Source of the DNA: Leucocoprinus leucothites
Taxonomy: Eukaryota > Basidiomycota > Agaricomycetes > Agaricales > Agaricaceae
Assembly (NCBI GenBank): GCA_013368445.1
Contig: JAACJO010000002.1
Location: 3,038,001-3,102,000 of the forward strand
Reading direction: 5' to 3'
Length of the DNA: 64,000 nt
The position numbers were made by a program, and so were the translations under genes. Of the stretch, positions 12,985-25,272 are shown in pieces; position 1 is the first letter of the stretch; each line of letters begins with the position of its first letter. Under the pieces are notes generated by a model. That model did no database searches, had not been told where the DNA came from, and was given only the letters and a program-made list of their open reading frames with translations.

Positions 12985-15468
12985 ATGAACCATTTCTTCA
13001 AATCGGTATGTCCAGCCTAACATATGGTTTGAATCGTGTTTAATTTTAAAGATTTTGAATGAATACATTAGCCCAGACAGAGAGCTCGCAGGTACCGCTC
13101 TGAGGATACAATAACTTATGCGGTAGGGAAACGCGCTATATTTTATTTGGGAAACCTAAAGTTTCCTTTGTGTTGTAGCACCCCAAGCCGCGCCGTCGCT
13201 CTGCCACCACAAAACGCTCGATGCTTCCAATGCATTTGCAGGTCAGTGATGTGTTTGGTTTTTTGTCCATACCACTTATTTATCCCTTGGAGATAGGAAA
13301 AATGGACTTCGGATGATGAGCCGTACATTTACTTTGACATCGACGAAGGAGAAGCGCCTAAAGATGTGTGGAAACATTGCTACGATACTGTTGATAAGAG
13401 AGATGAAGAACTCTGCAGAGACCTGCAGGATGAAATCAGCTCCCTCCTGGTCATTGTAAGTGCGCATCCTTTGTTTTGAATATCCCTCCCCTTAGATCTG
13501 TCTTTTCTCATAGGCAGGCCTGATCTTGGGAATTATTACTGCATTTACAGTTGAGTCATACAAGTGGCTTCAGGAAGATCCTACGCAGAGTGGGGCGGAA
13601 CTTCTCAAGCAAGTTGTCACCCTGCTCAATAACACGGCCACACAAGGAAGCATCACGTTACCTCAGCCATTTTCCCCGAGCCACTACCAAGTAATCGTCA
13701 ACCAGCTATGGTTTCTGGCCATGGTCGTGAGCCTGAGCGCTGTTTTCATTGGAACTCTTTGCTTCCAGTGGCTTTCCGCATATCGTCGTTCCGATGCTAA
13801 ATATACTTCAAGTCCTGATGCCCTAGCCCTTCGCCAGGTGCGACTGGAGGGACTGTTAGGCTGGGGTGTTCCATTCATACCAGCCCTCCTCATAATGGCC
13901 GTTCAAGCAGCCTTATTTCTCTTTGCCGCTGGGTTACTATATCTCCTTTGGAACATAAACGAACGTGCCGCCCTTCCGATTGCCGCTGCTGGTGGAGTGT
14001 CAGTGTTTGTTCTAGCTTCAATGGTGCTGCCTGCGGTCCTACCAACGCTTTCCCTCCTACTTCCGAGCGGGGTTCGTGTCATTCCCCAATGTCCCTTCAA
14101 AAGCCCGTGGACCTGGATTGTCGTCCGCGCCGTCGCACTCCTTGTCATCCCATGTAGCTACGTCCTCTCTTTGATCCGAGTCTTTGATCAAGAGTTTATT
14201 AGAGGGTGGAGAAAAGCCCAGATTGGCCTTCTCAAAGGCTTTCAATGGGAACATTATGACGGGATGTGGCGGAAACAGTGGGAAAACCGCAGAGTTCAGA
14301 GATTCTCCTATTATCTCTTGCGCGGGCTCACATCCGTCCTGGAAACCCTAGGCTCGCACCCAACCACAGGACACATTGTTAAAACTGGTCTTCAGGAATT
14401 TCAAGGAACTTCGATGGAGGTAGCCGAGGTTGAGACATTCGAAGAGCTTCTTCGCAAGGATTTCACGACAATAGAGAAAAAGCTGCTCTCCGGAGTTGAT
14501 CCTAACAAGTCTGAGGATCCCAGAGCCTTAGCTTTCAATGCATTACGGGATAATTTTCTAAATGCTCTCATGCTCCAATACCTTGTCGGTCCAAATTTGG
14601 CTCTCAATCGCAATGTTCTTTCTCTTCGAGTTGAGCTCTATATTAGAATTCGGAATTCTGGGACACCCGATATGTACACACTGGTTGATAATATGGCCCG
14701 CGGTGATCTCTTCAAGACTCGCACACTTTCATTCCGAGGAGTTCCCAAAGATAGAAGTTACATTGGCGCGTCACTCAAGTGTCCAGTCCGGACATTACGA
14801 GAGGCCAAGTCCCTACCGTTTGGTATGTCACATCCGTTAACTGATTTCAGGTGATAATTCTAATCCCCCGCTTAGAGATAGAAATCCAGTTTTTGCGATG
14901 TGTCGAGCCCTTTGTTGGGACAGTGTGGTTCAATGACCGCGAGATATACGCGACTGCACTTGTTTTGCAGGCGTCTCGCGAGCAGTTGACCTTGCTGTTA
15001 GAACGCCATGAAGGGAAAGATAGATCTTTTGGAGATGTCATGCCGACGTACTTTGATAAGACTACGACTACACCGGTGGGAGAAGATGATCTTCCAGAGA
15101 TTAACAATCAGCCAGTACACGCCGTCACTGCCGATCTCAACGCTCTACACGATCGCGTTCAGTCTAAAATGAATAAAATATGCTCTGGTCACTATGGCGA
15201 TTGGCTCGAGACCTGGAGGGGATTCAAGAAATGGACTCTCTCCGACTGGAGGAGAAAAAAGCAGGAAAATCGTCGCGGGTTTGATGAAGGGGATGCGGGA
15301 GAGGTAACAGAGATAACAGAGCGAAGGGATGAAATGGGGGAGAACAGAGACACGAACGGAGAGAGCAAGGGAGGAGAAGGTGGACAGGAGGACGCCAGCG
15401 TGAGGAAGACGTCAGAGGGAAGGAAAACACGGCGCTCTTCCTTAGAGGCAGGAGCAGGATTAGTGTAA
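12985..15468 (+). CDS. DUF6535-family multi-pass membrane protein
   Basis: Predicted 731 residues from six exons: 12985-13005, 13072-13122, 13179-13241, 13297-13455, 13514-14822, 14876-15468. The first three exons are tiny (21, 51 and 63 nt). They are proposed because each is open, phase-0 and flanked by good GT and AG sites, and because no ATG in the correct frame lies between exon 4 and them except in exon 3. Exon 4 gives the typical acidic lead-in (DKRDEELCRDLQDEISSLL). It runs into the DUF6535 core with about four membrane segments: AGLILGIITAFTVESYKW near residue 99, then around 156-182, 213-247 and 252-285. The long C-terminal part is soluble and ends in a charged Arg/Lys/Glu tail. DUF6535 proteins are abundant in mushrooms and their role is unknown. 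The gene appears intact. Confidence 0.82.
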
Positions 15469-16869
15469 CGCATCGCAGTGCTTTATTGGGTAATTCTTCC
15501 CCCGAGTTACGCGACAGGCTCATCAGCTGGTGCTTTCCTCGCCTACATCTTCGGACAATACCCCATTGCACTTAAAATCGAATAAGGCACTGCAAAGGTA
15601 CCTACGGTCAACCTATCATTGTATATCAAATAAAGCTTTTCATTTATTACAGCCTTCCCTCTGGCTATACCCCAATTGTACGGGTGGACGTACGTTACAC
15701 TGATGAACTGTGTATGAGACTGGGCTTTGCACATGCGCGAGATGAGCAGCGAGCACTGATGACGAAAATGATGGTTAGTACTTGAACACTCATACAGATG
15801 CAAGCAAATGTATTATTGTTCACGAAGCTAGCGGTACCAGCTTCCTCGACATCTCTCAGGTCGCAAATACTATTGTTTGCAGATGATTGGTAGGTGATGC
15901 AAATGTTACTAGAAAAAGGGCCTCGGTTTTTACGAACCTCTGAATCTCTCCCTGTCTCTCGCGTAGATCCACCCGAGGCCCCTCCTCATTTCGACGAGAT
16001 CCTCCCCCAGAATTGATTGAACATCTCTCAATTCCAACGAAACAAGGTCGCCCGCGTCATCAGAGGGCTGAGCCAACGTCAAGAGGTCATCGCACCCTCC
16101 TACTTTTTTGAGGATTGGTTCGTGTCTCGTAGTGCACCGGACATCGTGAGTGGAATTTAGCGGTTTTAGTAGCCCGGCCTCGGGATCATGGTAGTCGAGG
16201 CGGAGAAGGAATTTGGTTAAGTCTTAATTATCTACATATGTCAATATTATGCTTTCTGGTGTAGTGAACCAATAAGGCCATATACAACAATGATTAGTCC
16301 TTGCCAGCACGCTAGTGCTCCTGCGATAAACAGACAGAACACTCGAAGTGAGGCCACCATAATTTGCGCTTCTCAATCCGTTGATTCTTGACGGAAACTT
16401 TCTGTTGACCAGATGGAGCCCCTGCGGATATTTTGTCCCACATCAGAGCCGACGTTTTCTTATAAAGCCAAAGACCCCTGGAAACTTGGCCTCTAACGCA
16501 GTAAAACAAAATAGCCAAGATTACGAAGGGTATGAGGTGCATAATCTCAAAGGGTTGAAGAATAACACGAGACTAGAACCAGAAAAAAGCCCCGAACGGT
16601 GTCATCGACTGAGGTTGTGCGCCCGCCTAGTTCGCCGGGTCAGCTGAGTGCCACCTTGAATAAACGTAGAGAATAATTGAGACGAGTCAAGCTAGACGGA
16701 TTAATAAAGGAATTGGAGTCATCGTGCCAGTCGGTGGCAGGCAGGAGAATGTACAAATTAAGGGGGAAGCTCGGATCTAAATATTTCCCACCACGTGATC
16801 TTGCCCTGCAAACCGTGTGATCACTCTGATTGGTTTGTTGGTTAACGCGCTTAGACTTGGACTACACAA
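15469..16869. other. Intergenic, with one small possible gene
   Basis: Apart from the 71-codon candidate at 15930-16144, I find no gene in these 1.4 kb. 15469-15650 should hold the 3' end of the DUF6535 gene; an AATAAA-like signal occurs near 15630. The last 100 bases are the promoter side of the F-box gene at 16870. Confidence 0.45.
15930..16144 (-). CDS. Small hypothetical ORF, one base short
   Basis: From ATG at 16144 to TAA at 15930 the minus strand is 215 nt, one short of 72 codons. A run of six T (A on the minus strand) at 16104-16109 puts a TAG directly after SSKK. With one more base in that run the frame would be open to the end and give a 71-residue acidic protein. Its C-terminal half is helical and charged (EDLVEMRRGLGWIYARDRE). 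The exact length agreement and the protein-like composition are the only evidence. No family is recognised. Confidence 0.3.
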
Positions 16870-18613
16870 ATGAGTTCCCTTCCTCAAACCATGCACCGCG
16901 TTCTAACTATACCAGAGCTCCTCGACACCATATTTAAAAGCCTAGACAATAACTCTAACCTCACAAATGCTCTTGTCTGTCGCTCTTGGTCGGAAGTCGC
17001 GCTAGACGCCCTCTGGAGGCATGTTGATGACCTTCACCGGCTCTTCAATCTACTGGCGCCTTTGAGGGTGAAGGAGGGAGACTTGAAACAAGTTGTGCGT
17101 ATCTTCGCTCTTATGAATTGCTCATTTATTAATCCAAATCAATACCAGGAATTTTCACGTCTCCCAGAGTCTAGTGATTGGAAGAGGTTCCAGAAATACT
17201 CGAAACGCGTCCGCGAACTCGAATACGACGAGAGCAGACATAGTCCTACTCTGTGTCAGTCGGTTTTCGATGACATTGGTCGAACAAGAACGTCTTTTGC
17301 CATACTCCCAAGCGTACACACGATCAACTGGAGAGCTCCTCTCCTACTGTGCGTCATGTTCATGTATACGAACGTCAAACGGTTTTCCATCCATCTTCCG
17401 GACATGATTGCAGATGTCTCGCCGCGCCCCTTCTTTGAAGATATCGCAAATCGAATGCCGCGACTTACCCACATCGATATTCGCACCAACATACCCATAC
17501 GCAAACTGGAGAAGGACATCATTCGACTCCTATCTTCTCTCCCAAATCTGCAGAAAGTCACCACACCTCGCTTCTACTTCACAGCCTCTGTCGCCACGTG
17601 CCTCTCCCACCTCCCCAAGCTTGGGTGCATCGAGTTTCAGTACTACGACGAACAAGGGGCTGGTGACCCAGCCGATGTAACCATTTTTCAGCCGCAGCTT
17701 GACGAAGGGGCCTTCCCCTCTTTGTGGGACCTTTCCGTGACAGCGAGCTATTCAGACGTCCAGCGCTTCCTCACCATCCCATTTGCTCCAACAAACCTCA
17801 CTATGCTCTACATAGAATCACCCCATCTCGAATCACCATCCGATATTCATCAACTTCTCACCGCCATCTCCGAAAACTCTCAAATGCTAAAGCAGCTCGT
17901 CCTCATATCCCCACGCCGAGTGGACGGGGCCTCCTTAATTCCCGCGGACGGTTCGCATCGGGTAAACATGAATACACTCAAACCGGTGCTCGCATGCGGC
18001 AACCTCATATCACTCGAAATCGTCCACCAATATCCCCTTGTGCTCAGCCAGCAGGACTTGGAAATCTTCGCGAAACGATGGTCCTCGCTTGAAACACTTA
18101 ACCTCAACACTGAACCCACAACTTCGTCTCTTCCGATTTGACCCTCGAAGCCCTTTTCCCTTTGCACAACACTGTCCTTATCTCGTTTATCTCGGGCTCT
18201 TCCTCAATGCCTCCGTCGACCTCATACCCCCATCCTCTGCGAGCTCCGTGTTCCCCATTTTCAGGCGCCTCCAAAAACTTGCTATGGGTCTCTCTGTCAT
18301 CGACGAGCACACACCCGTGGCTAGTTTCTTGAGCCAGATTCTCCCTTCCGGATGTCAAATTGACAGCGGCATCATTTGGGATGAGACGTTTGAACTCGGG
18401 TCGGGTCATACAAACATTGTTGGGCGACGGTATGAAACCTGGACAAAGGTTAACGACCTGTTGCCGACTTTGATTCAAGTGAGAGCGGAGGAGCGACAGA
18501 GAGCTGAGGAGCTGAGACGGGAGTTGAACGAGGTGAAGGAACGGGTACGGAAATTGACGGAAAAGTGGGATATTATGGTTGGGTCGGGTGACAACTACAG
18601 TATCTCGCTGTAA
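16870..18613 (+). pseudogene. F-box protein with frame breaks near 18.12-18.17 kb
   Basis: Starts at ATG 16870 with an F-box (TIPELLDTIFKSLDNNSNLT, about residues 13-32, followed by ALVCRSW). A leucine-rich body continues in one frame to about 18120. The frame then stops at 18141, while the C-terminal part (AQHCPYLVYLGLFLNAS and on to a Glu/Arg coiled coil) continues in another frame to 18613. A short middle piece (SDLTLEALFP) is in the third frame, so two separate one-base losses within about 50 bases fit best. They fall in or beside T and C runs at about 18128-18165. The protein would have about 580 residues. Apart from these sites it looks complete, with no other stops, so it is either very recently lost or wrongly sequenced. 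Confidence 0.72.
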
Positions 18614-19267
18614 TATCTTTTTTGGTGCATTTTTATGTCTAACTATATATTTCTAGTTTATTTATATCAATTGTCCATCCATCTTGTTTGTATTGTCTGC
18701 GCTCCAGAGGAAGCGAATGTAAATTTTTGCTCTGTACTTGATCCACCCCACCCACGAGTCACTCGCCAACGGAGACAGGCTGGTTGGTGATCACATGGCG
18801 CACACGGACCCATCGTCTGCTCTCGCACGGTTGGACAAGCCGAAGAGTAGGCTAGACCAGGCGGGTCTACTCCATCAGGAGACTATTCAGACAGGTCTCT
18901 CAGAAAAATAATCAACAAGCTTTGAACATGATCATCACGAGGGACAGGGTATTTGTGCGATGTTTGTGCTAAAGCTAACGAGAGCTTAGTGCTGCCGTTC
19001 GGATAACAAACAAGAAAACAGAACGAGCAGCAAAGCAGCGAGATGAAGAGCGCAATCTAAGTTCAAACGTTCATGATAATGGAAATAGCCGATTTTCCAT
19101 ACTCTATTCACCTTCCTTGACTTTCATGATCGAGAAAAACGTTAAGGCAACATCATTCACTAAGAGGCAAAGTCCGAAAAAAATCGTTATTCAGCATTCT
19201 CAAAACAACAATCAACTCGATACAGTGATGGTCCGTGCTAGCAAAAAGCTTTATCTCTCATATGCTT
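18614..19267. other. Convergent intergenic region
   Basis: 654 nt between the end of the F-box gene at 18613 (+) and the end of the secreted-protein gene at 19268 (-). It should contain both 3' untranslated regions. No repeat or gene is evident. Confidence 0.5.
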
Positions 19268-20090
19268 TCAAGCAGAGTCAGTAGTAGCATCCCTGAGGAT
19301 CCATACTTGAGCTTGAGTATCGTCCGCATCCGTTTCCTGGGCCCAGACCTGAAAGACCTGTTGAGAGATTGGCAAAAGTAGGAAGGGAAGAACTTACGAC
19401 TTCGTTACCGATATCGGCCGTCCAGAACAAGGATGGGGGTTGGTGGCATCGGGAAATGCGATCTGGAGAGAACACTCGTGGATTAGAGATGCACGAGGCA
19501 AGAGACAGAGGGGGAGTGAGGTCACAAACCTTGTATTGATTTTCCCCATCAGCAGGAATGATGATCCAGGCAGTATGATCAGTCTCTGAGGTCGAGTTAG
19601 TAGTGTAGACTAGTGACTATTCGAGGCAAATATTAGTTCAGCTTCGAGGAGACTTCAGGTGAACAGTTACGTACTTGAGGCTTGTTTGTCCATAATTCAG
19701 TCTGGGGGTTTTGGATAGTGAATCCATCACCTGAAGGCTGGATATCCCACTAGATACGGCAAGGGTATAAGTCAGTACCGCGTAGAAAATCTTTCATGAG
19801 TACCATTTGACGTACAGTTGCAAAGGGACTGAATTCGTCGTCCGGACCCATGACACTGGCAAAGGTGAGAGGTTGCTGGGGTTCTTCGAGCGTCCGAACA
19901 TATTCGGTGTCGTTCCTGCTCGATATGATGTAGTAGTGGCCAGGTGTGATTCCGCCAGCAGTCTAAGCACGAAAGCGAGGGGCTAAAGTCAGCATATGCT
20001 GTAGGCTACATATCCGGCAGAACATACCTGAGCAGCGACTAAGGTACTGAATCCGAACAGGGAAAAGATCGCGAGAGGAGAGTACATCAT
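19268..20090 (-). CDS. Small secreted protein, beta-trefoil-like
   Basis: Six exons: 20028-20090, 19816-19962, 19675-19749, 19530-19616, 19398-19462, 19268-19348. Together they give about 172 residues. Exon 1 is a signal peptide (MMYSPLAIFSLFGF..AAQ). The mature part has spaced PGHYYI, LTFAS, WDIQP, FTIQN, AWIII, LFWTA and QVWIL segments. These are short hydrophobic strands with Trp at regular intervals, as in small beta-trefoil proteins such as ricin-B-type lectins or I66 protease inhibitors; the assignment to either is inference. Exon 5 is 65 nt, whereas both neighbouring introns are phase 0. The missing base fits the G5 run at 19435-19439, and one more base there would make 22 whole codons. 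It would act outside the cell, perhaps as an inhibitor or sugar-binding protein. Confidence 0.6.
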
Positions 20091-21211
20091 GATAGTCGTC
20101 GATGAAGGTCGGGGGAGAGCCTGGATGAAAGCTCGTTTGACTGGTCTTGGCCTTTTAAGTGCTTCATAAAGTGACGGTATGAGTGTTTGTGTTTATTGTC
20201 TGTGGAGCAAGGAGTCAACATTTCATGCATCCCGTCGACATGCGCCGAGCGGCGCACTAAAAGTTGCGCTATGACACTTGTTCAGGGAAGGACCCACGCT
20301 AGAAGCTGACCCTAGAGCTAATAAGTTAAAGGGTGCTTCAAGGCGGCCTGTCAGGTTGAAAGCATGCGCACAACTGTGCAGATAACTTGTCCGGTAGAAA
20401 AAGCCATCCTCGACCGCATCTGAAGCTGTAGAACGAGTGAGTTGAGTCACTGTCAGGGACTAGGTATAAAACTCACGACGTCCAACTCGCTGACAGTGTG
20501 CGATGTCACTAACAGGCGCTGGTAATGCGAGTAAGATTATGGCACAAGGCATGAGACCAACATGAAATGCAGGGGCGGAAAACAAGGACCTTGGCACACT
20601 GGGTGGCTTTGACGTCAAGGACGCATGACAATACGCGTCGGGAACCACGTGTCAATGTCATTAACATAAATTAAAACATCTCTGGCGCTGACTTGAACTC
20701 GAGGCCATTTAGCACGTTGTTGCACTTAGCTGTTTTAGTTCTCGGTCAGAGGAGCCTGTAAACGAGAAAGGGTCTTCCACCTCATCTCTTGTCGTTATAT
20801 CCCCGCACCCCGCACTAGCCGCCGCTTCCGCCTTGTGCATGCCAGAGGATCAGCAAGCTCTCGTGAAGACAGTGTCTAGGCTAGTCCTCCCTAAATACCA
20901 CGAACAGTGCTTCATTTATTTATGCGCAACAAGAGAAGTCCAAGAAGTCGATTATCTACACATCTCGTGGTCCTGACTTGCCGAATTGTAGCATCAGTTA
21001 GCTGAGTGATGGCAGGTAATAGAGCCTCTAATCCAGTATAATTAGTATGGTACGTAAGGTCGAGTGGTACTTACAGCCTGCCTGACCAATAGATCAATAA
21101 GTCGTTTTCTTCTTTAACCACAACTACGGACCTCGACGTCCTCACTCATCTCCCTTTAAGCAGTTGCGACCAGAAGTTGACTCGGGATCACCTCTGATCG
21201 CCAAGCTGGGC
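20091..21211. other. Intergenic
   Basis: 1.1 kb between the divergently placed secreted-protein gene and F-box copy C. The sequence GGCCTTTTAAGTGCTTCATA lies just upstream of 20090 in the minus-strand promoter. From about 21140 the sequence resembles the 5' flank of copy D (compare 21204-21326 with 25172-25275). No other gene is visible. Confidence 0.4.
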
Positions 21212-23118
21212 ATGAGAACCGGATCAACTCCGGCCCGTAGAAAGCGTCCTGTAACTGGGAAAAAGTCTGTGCTTAGGGGTGCGTCTCACGGTTGCGCATC
21301 AACCTACTCTTACCTATACCACAATGCGACGCGACCTCCAGGAATCCTTTCGACCCAGGCCTTGGAAAACCAATTTCGAGAGGCTCCCGCTCTGCCCCTA
21401 GAGATCTGGCATCATATCGCTTCATTCATTCCCAGTTATGACTTTCGTATCTTGAAGCTGTATACCCTCAACAGCGCATTTCTCTATGCCTATCTTGCAC
21501 AGGAATGCCGAAGCTTTTCCCTGGTGTACTTTCGTGGGGACCGTGTGAAGTCAGATGTCAAGCTGCTTAGACGATTAAAATATCTTCGGTGAGTGTGATT
21601 CATACATATGCTCGTCCTTAATAGTTAAACTGTGATGAAGGAGCGCGCCAATGACATCCCGGTTCCTCAGGCACCTTGAAGTTAGGATTTCAAATTACGA
21701 CAATAGCAGGATCAGTTTAACGAGCGCACAGCTGTATACGAAGACATTGTGTGACAAGCTTGTAGCGGGATCATCGGCTATTGGGCTGTTAAAGTACCTT
21801 GCAATATACTGGTACGTACGAGGTGCACTTTCACAGTTGGACAAGTTGACTTCCATTACCCTGGATTGGACGTCACCGCTTCCACATCATGGTTTCCTCT
21901 CCGTCATTTCACTGTCCTCATCCCTTACCTCGAGCCTACCTGTTGCGTGCAGGTCATCCAAGGATACCTTAACAAGACTAATCCTTGCCTTTCGCCCCGC
22001 TTATCTTGACTTGGATTTACTCAAGCTTAAATTCCCAAATCTTCAGGAATTTGTTCTCGAGCTAGATGCTCGCCCTCTTTCTTACTCCCTTGGTTCACCT
22101 TCCGACCACAACTTTAGTCATGTGGGGCGCGAATTAGTCACGTTTCTTTCCTCCCACGCGCACTTGCTCCAGACGCTTGGTCTGTTACTCCCATCGGGTC
22201 TATTCGCAGCCAAGGTTTTGGATGATTCGCCGTATCTTACCTCACTCACTAGTCTCTCCCTCTCGTTTATTGTATCCGAACCGCTCGTCTTCTCTTCGGT
22301 GAATCGATTTATCAAGCAATATTCCAAAAATCTCCGGAGCTTTGGATTTCGACTCGAAGACTTAGAGTCAAAGCTAATCCATTATAACGTCCTGCACGAA
22401 TCGATTTTGCAATCCCCGAGGAGCATTTTTCCACAGTTGGAGTACTTATCCCTCTCCTTCAACGACTTTTTGCTCTCTTTTATGTCTAAAAGCAATATAA
22501 AGGTCAGATCGTAAACCATGACATTGACACATCCACGTTTTGATGGGCATGTCGTGCAGGTTAAAACACTCTCTATTGGAATGGATCGATCCCTATCAAC
22601 TAGCGAGGTTCTAGATCTCGCTGGGGCAGTAGAACGAGGTGGCGGACACGAGCGCCTTCAAAATCTGTACTTGCCCATTTGTCTCCACTTCTCTACACTG
22701 GTGGTGATAGCAAAAGCGTTTCCCTCCCTTAAAAGTCTTTATGTTATATACAGGGATCCGAAAATAGATGACCTGACCCTTATCTACCTTAAAAATGTAA
22801 GTAATTCATCCTGCTCCTCATTTCAAATGATTGCGGTTCACACTGACATTGATTTAAATAAAGCCACCTCGTAATAATCCCCTGGCTACCTGGGGGCTGG
22901 AACACCTCATTCTTGTGCGAACCGATGGGAGCTGGTTGCACAACCGTGATGCCGAGTTACTCTACCTCTGGTTGCCTCCATTCTTCCCCGGGGTTCGGTA
23001 TTTCAACGGGTTGGAGAGAGAGCGGAATTGGTTGTACCATAGAGTTGACATGTCGGAGACGCCATGGCTCTTTGAGGGCTATCCAAGCAGACAAAGGACT
23101 CATCGATTTGATGTCTAA
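21212..23118 (+). CDS. F-box/LRR-like protein, WHHIA subfamily (copy C)
   Basis: Four exons: 21212 (or 21324)-21588, 21641-22502, 22560-22796, 22864-23118, with phases 2, 0, 0 as in copies A, B and D. The F-box-like motif is LPLEIWHHIASFIP and the C-terminal family motif is FPGVRYFNGLE. The start is doubtful. The ATG at 21324 matches the start of copy D (25273), but it is one base out of frame with the F-box because CC at 21360-21361 replaces the CCC of copy D. An in-frame ATG at 21212, in what is 5' flank in copy D, would give 576 residues with a non-homologous N-terminal extension. Exons 2-4 are intact and closely similar to copy D, so the two arose by tandem duplication. Confidence 0.7.
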
Positions 23119-25272
23119 AGGAGCATTTATTTGTGACGTAAAATATCATAGCATCGGCATAAGTACTTGTTATCCTTAGGTTTCTATGTCTTGACCAGTT
23201 GTTCTCGGGATGGAGAAAAGTCTCGAACACTAGACCGAGAAGGAGATATCCTTGCCATAACCACACGCGAAATGCCTATATGCCCATGCTGAGTTCTCGT
23301 AATCGTAGCGTCCCAAGTCCTACCGAATACTGCGAATACAACTTCCCTTATTTACGCTCGCGGAGATGAGACTCAACCTTCAAGGGGTCGAGTCTTTCTG
23401 AAATGTACATGATACGGCGGGAGAGCTACGAGAGCAGAGCGAGGTGTAATGCAATTCATTTGAGTGGCGACTGCTGAGGCGATGGATGATGGGGAAACGA
23501 CAATGGTAATGATTCGCCATGTATGGCGAGCCTAGAAACAACGCGTGGTTAATCGAGTTATGCGAAAACTATATGTGTGGATTGCTCACTTGAGTCTATA
23601 TCGTACATGCTCATTGCATGATCAGTGAAACAACGTGTTTGCGTCTATGCTTGACACAGAAATTACCAGTCTTAGTACGCATTGGCTCACGGCTCAGCCA
23701 TAGCGGTAACCCGACTCTCATGCCATGGTTGAAGGACGAGGAGCCCTTTCAAGGCTAGAAGGGTTGTTCCCTGCCGGAGTAACACTGGAGGTTTCCTGTA
23801 AACGGGCATGGTTTTCAGCCGGCACGGCTAGCTATGACTAAACTAGAAACTCACCGTGACTTTGTTACATCATTAACTCGTCCGACAGACCATTCATCTA
23901 TCACTCAGCACCCAGCGGGCGTAGAACCATGGCGAGGTGGCAGCCTAGTGGTATTCTAACCATCTCCAGAAATCCTCTTTTGAGTTTCCTTGTACGATAA
24001 AATCGTGGTATCAGGATATCGCCGAAGAATTATCTTGTGATATTCGTCGTAAACACTCGGTAAGTGATTCCGCGCTGCGAGATACATGCCAAGCGTCTGA
24101 TTTAAAGCTAAGATCATGATCAAGATTATCAACGGATGGCATAGGGCTTCGAATATCTTCTTCCAAGAGCCTGGAATCGTCGAGGTCAGCGGATTTCAAG
24201 AAATTTATGAATTCCTGAGCAACCTTGAGTTTCCAGTGGACAGTGAAGGGATTGCGGTCAGGGATGATTTAGCCATCCTCAGGAGGATGGAACTCGGGTG
24301 TCGAGGGGGTGAATGAAAAAGACTGCGGTGAACCTTGCATTCACGGCGTCTCTTGGCTCGCATCATAAAACCTGTCAGAGGTTTGCAGTCGTATGGAAGA
24401 TTGTTCTCGAAGTTGCCTCCTGCTGCCACTCCGGACATACTAAACAGTCCGTTTATCTATTTTTGTGAGTTTTTTGAGGGAAGAACACAAGAAAAAAACA
24501 CACCGAGTTGCTGCTGCCACCATGGCCACTATTCAGGCCTTGTCCATTGCTGTGACTACTCTTGTGCTGACCTCCTGCAGGTATGTGGACCGGCAAAGGC
24601 TATACGTCAGCGTCAACCCGGTTTCTCTTCCGTTCTGTGTTTCTTCCTTCTGTCGAGCACGCTCTAGCTGTTTTTCGCCGCTTCTAGCCTTGGTTGTCGC
24701 GCGTTTGGGGTTATGGTCGAAAAACATGTGTTTTGGTATTTCCTTCGAGATTCTCCCCCACAGATACCGCGCCGTTTCTTGCAATTACACCAATATCTAC
24801 CCCACGAATCGAGGCTGCGCTGCGTGGGTGTGTATGCATCCATAGTATCACTCGAGGAAGACAGGTGAAGAAAGGAGATGTATTTAGAATACGTGTTACA
24901 GCAGTGTAATACATCTGGAACGCATCCGTTTGGGCAGGTGAGATGGGACGAGACGAGAGAGGTTGGAGGGATGACGCAATCAGCTGGTAGCAAGTTGGTG
25001 ACAAGAGCAGGAGCAAGAGACCGTGGGAAGGTCAGTTATATACAAGTGCGATGATATCAGCTGTCAACAAACAAATACAACCAGGCACTCTCAGCCTTGA
25101 GCTTACTTCAGCTGCGACCAAGGATCAATCAATCACGTCTGATCACCAAGAATTTCCGGGATTCTCATTGGGCGTAAGAACTGGATCAACTCCGGTTTGT
25201 AGAAAGCTCGTAACTTTGTGCTTAGTGGTGCGTCTCACGGTTGTGCATCAACCAACCCTTACCCATACCACG
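23119..25272. other. Intergenic with two doubtful ORFs
   Basis: 2.15 kb between tandem F-box copies C and D. On the minus strand an open frame of about 80 codons (about 24011-24256) is acidic and protein-like (LLEEDIRSP, FKSDAWHVS) but has no start or splice partner. On the plus strand an ATG at 24522 in good context opens a signal-peptide-like stretch (MATIQALSIAVTTLVLTSC), after which the frame is uncertain. Neither is called as a gene. The last 100 bases are the 5' flank shared with copy C. Confidence 0.35.

Noticed and set aside
24711..25016. Overlapping minus-strand frames with a hydrophobic start
   Set aside because: Several frames are equally open, there is no clear splice structure, and they run into the 5' flank of F-box copy D.
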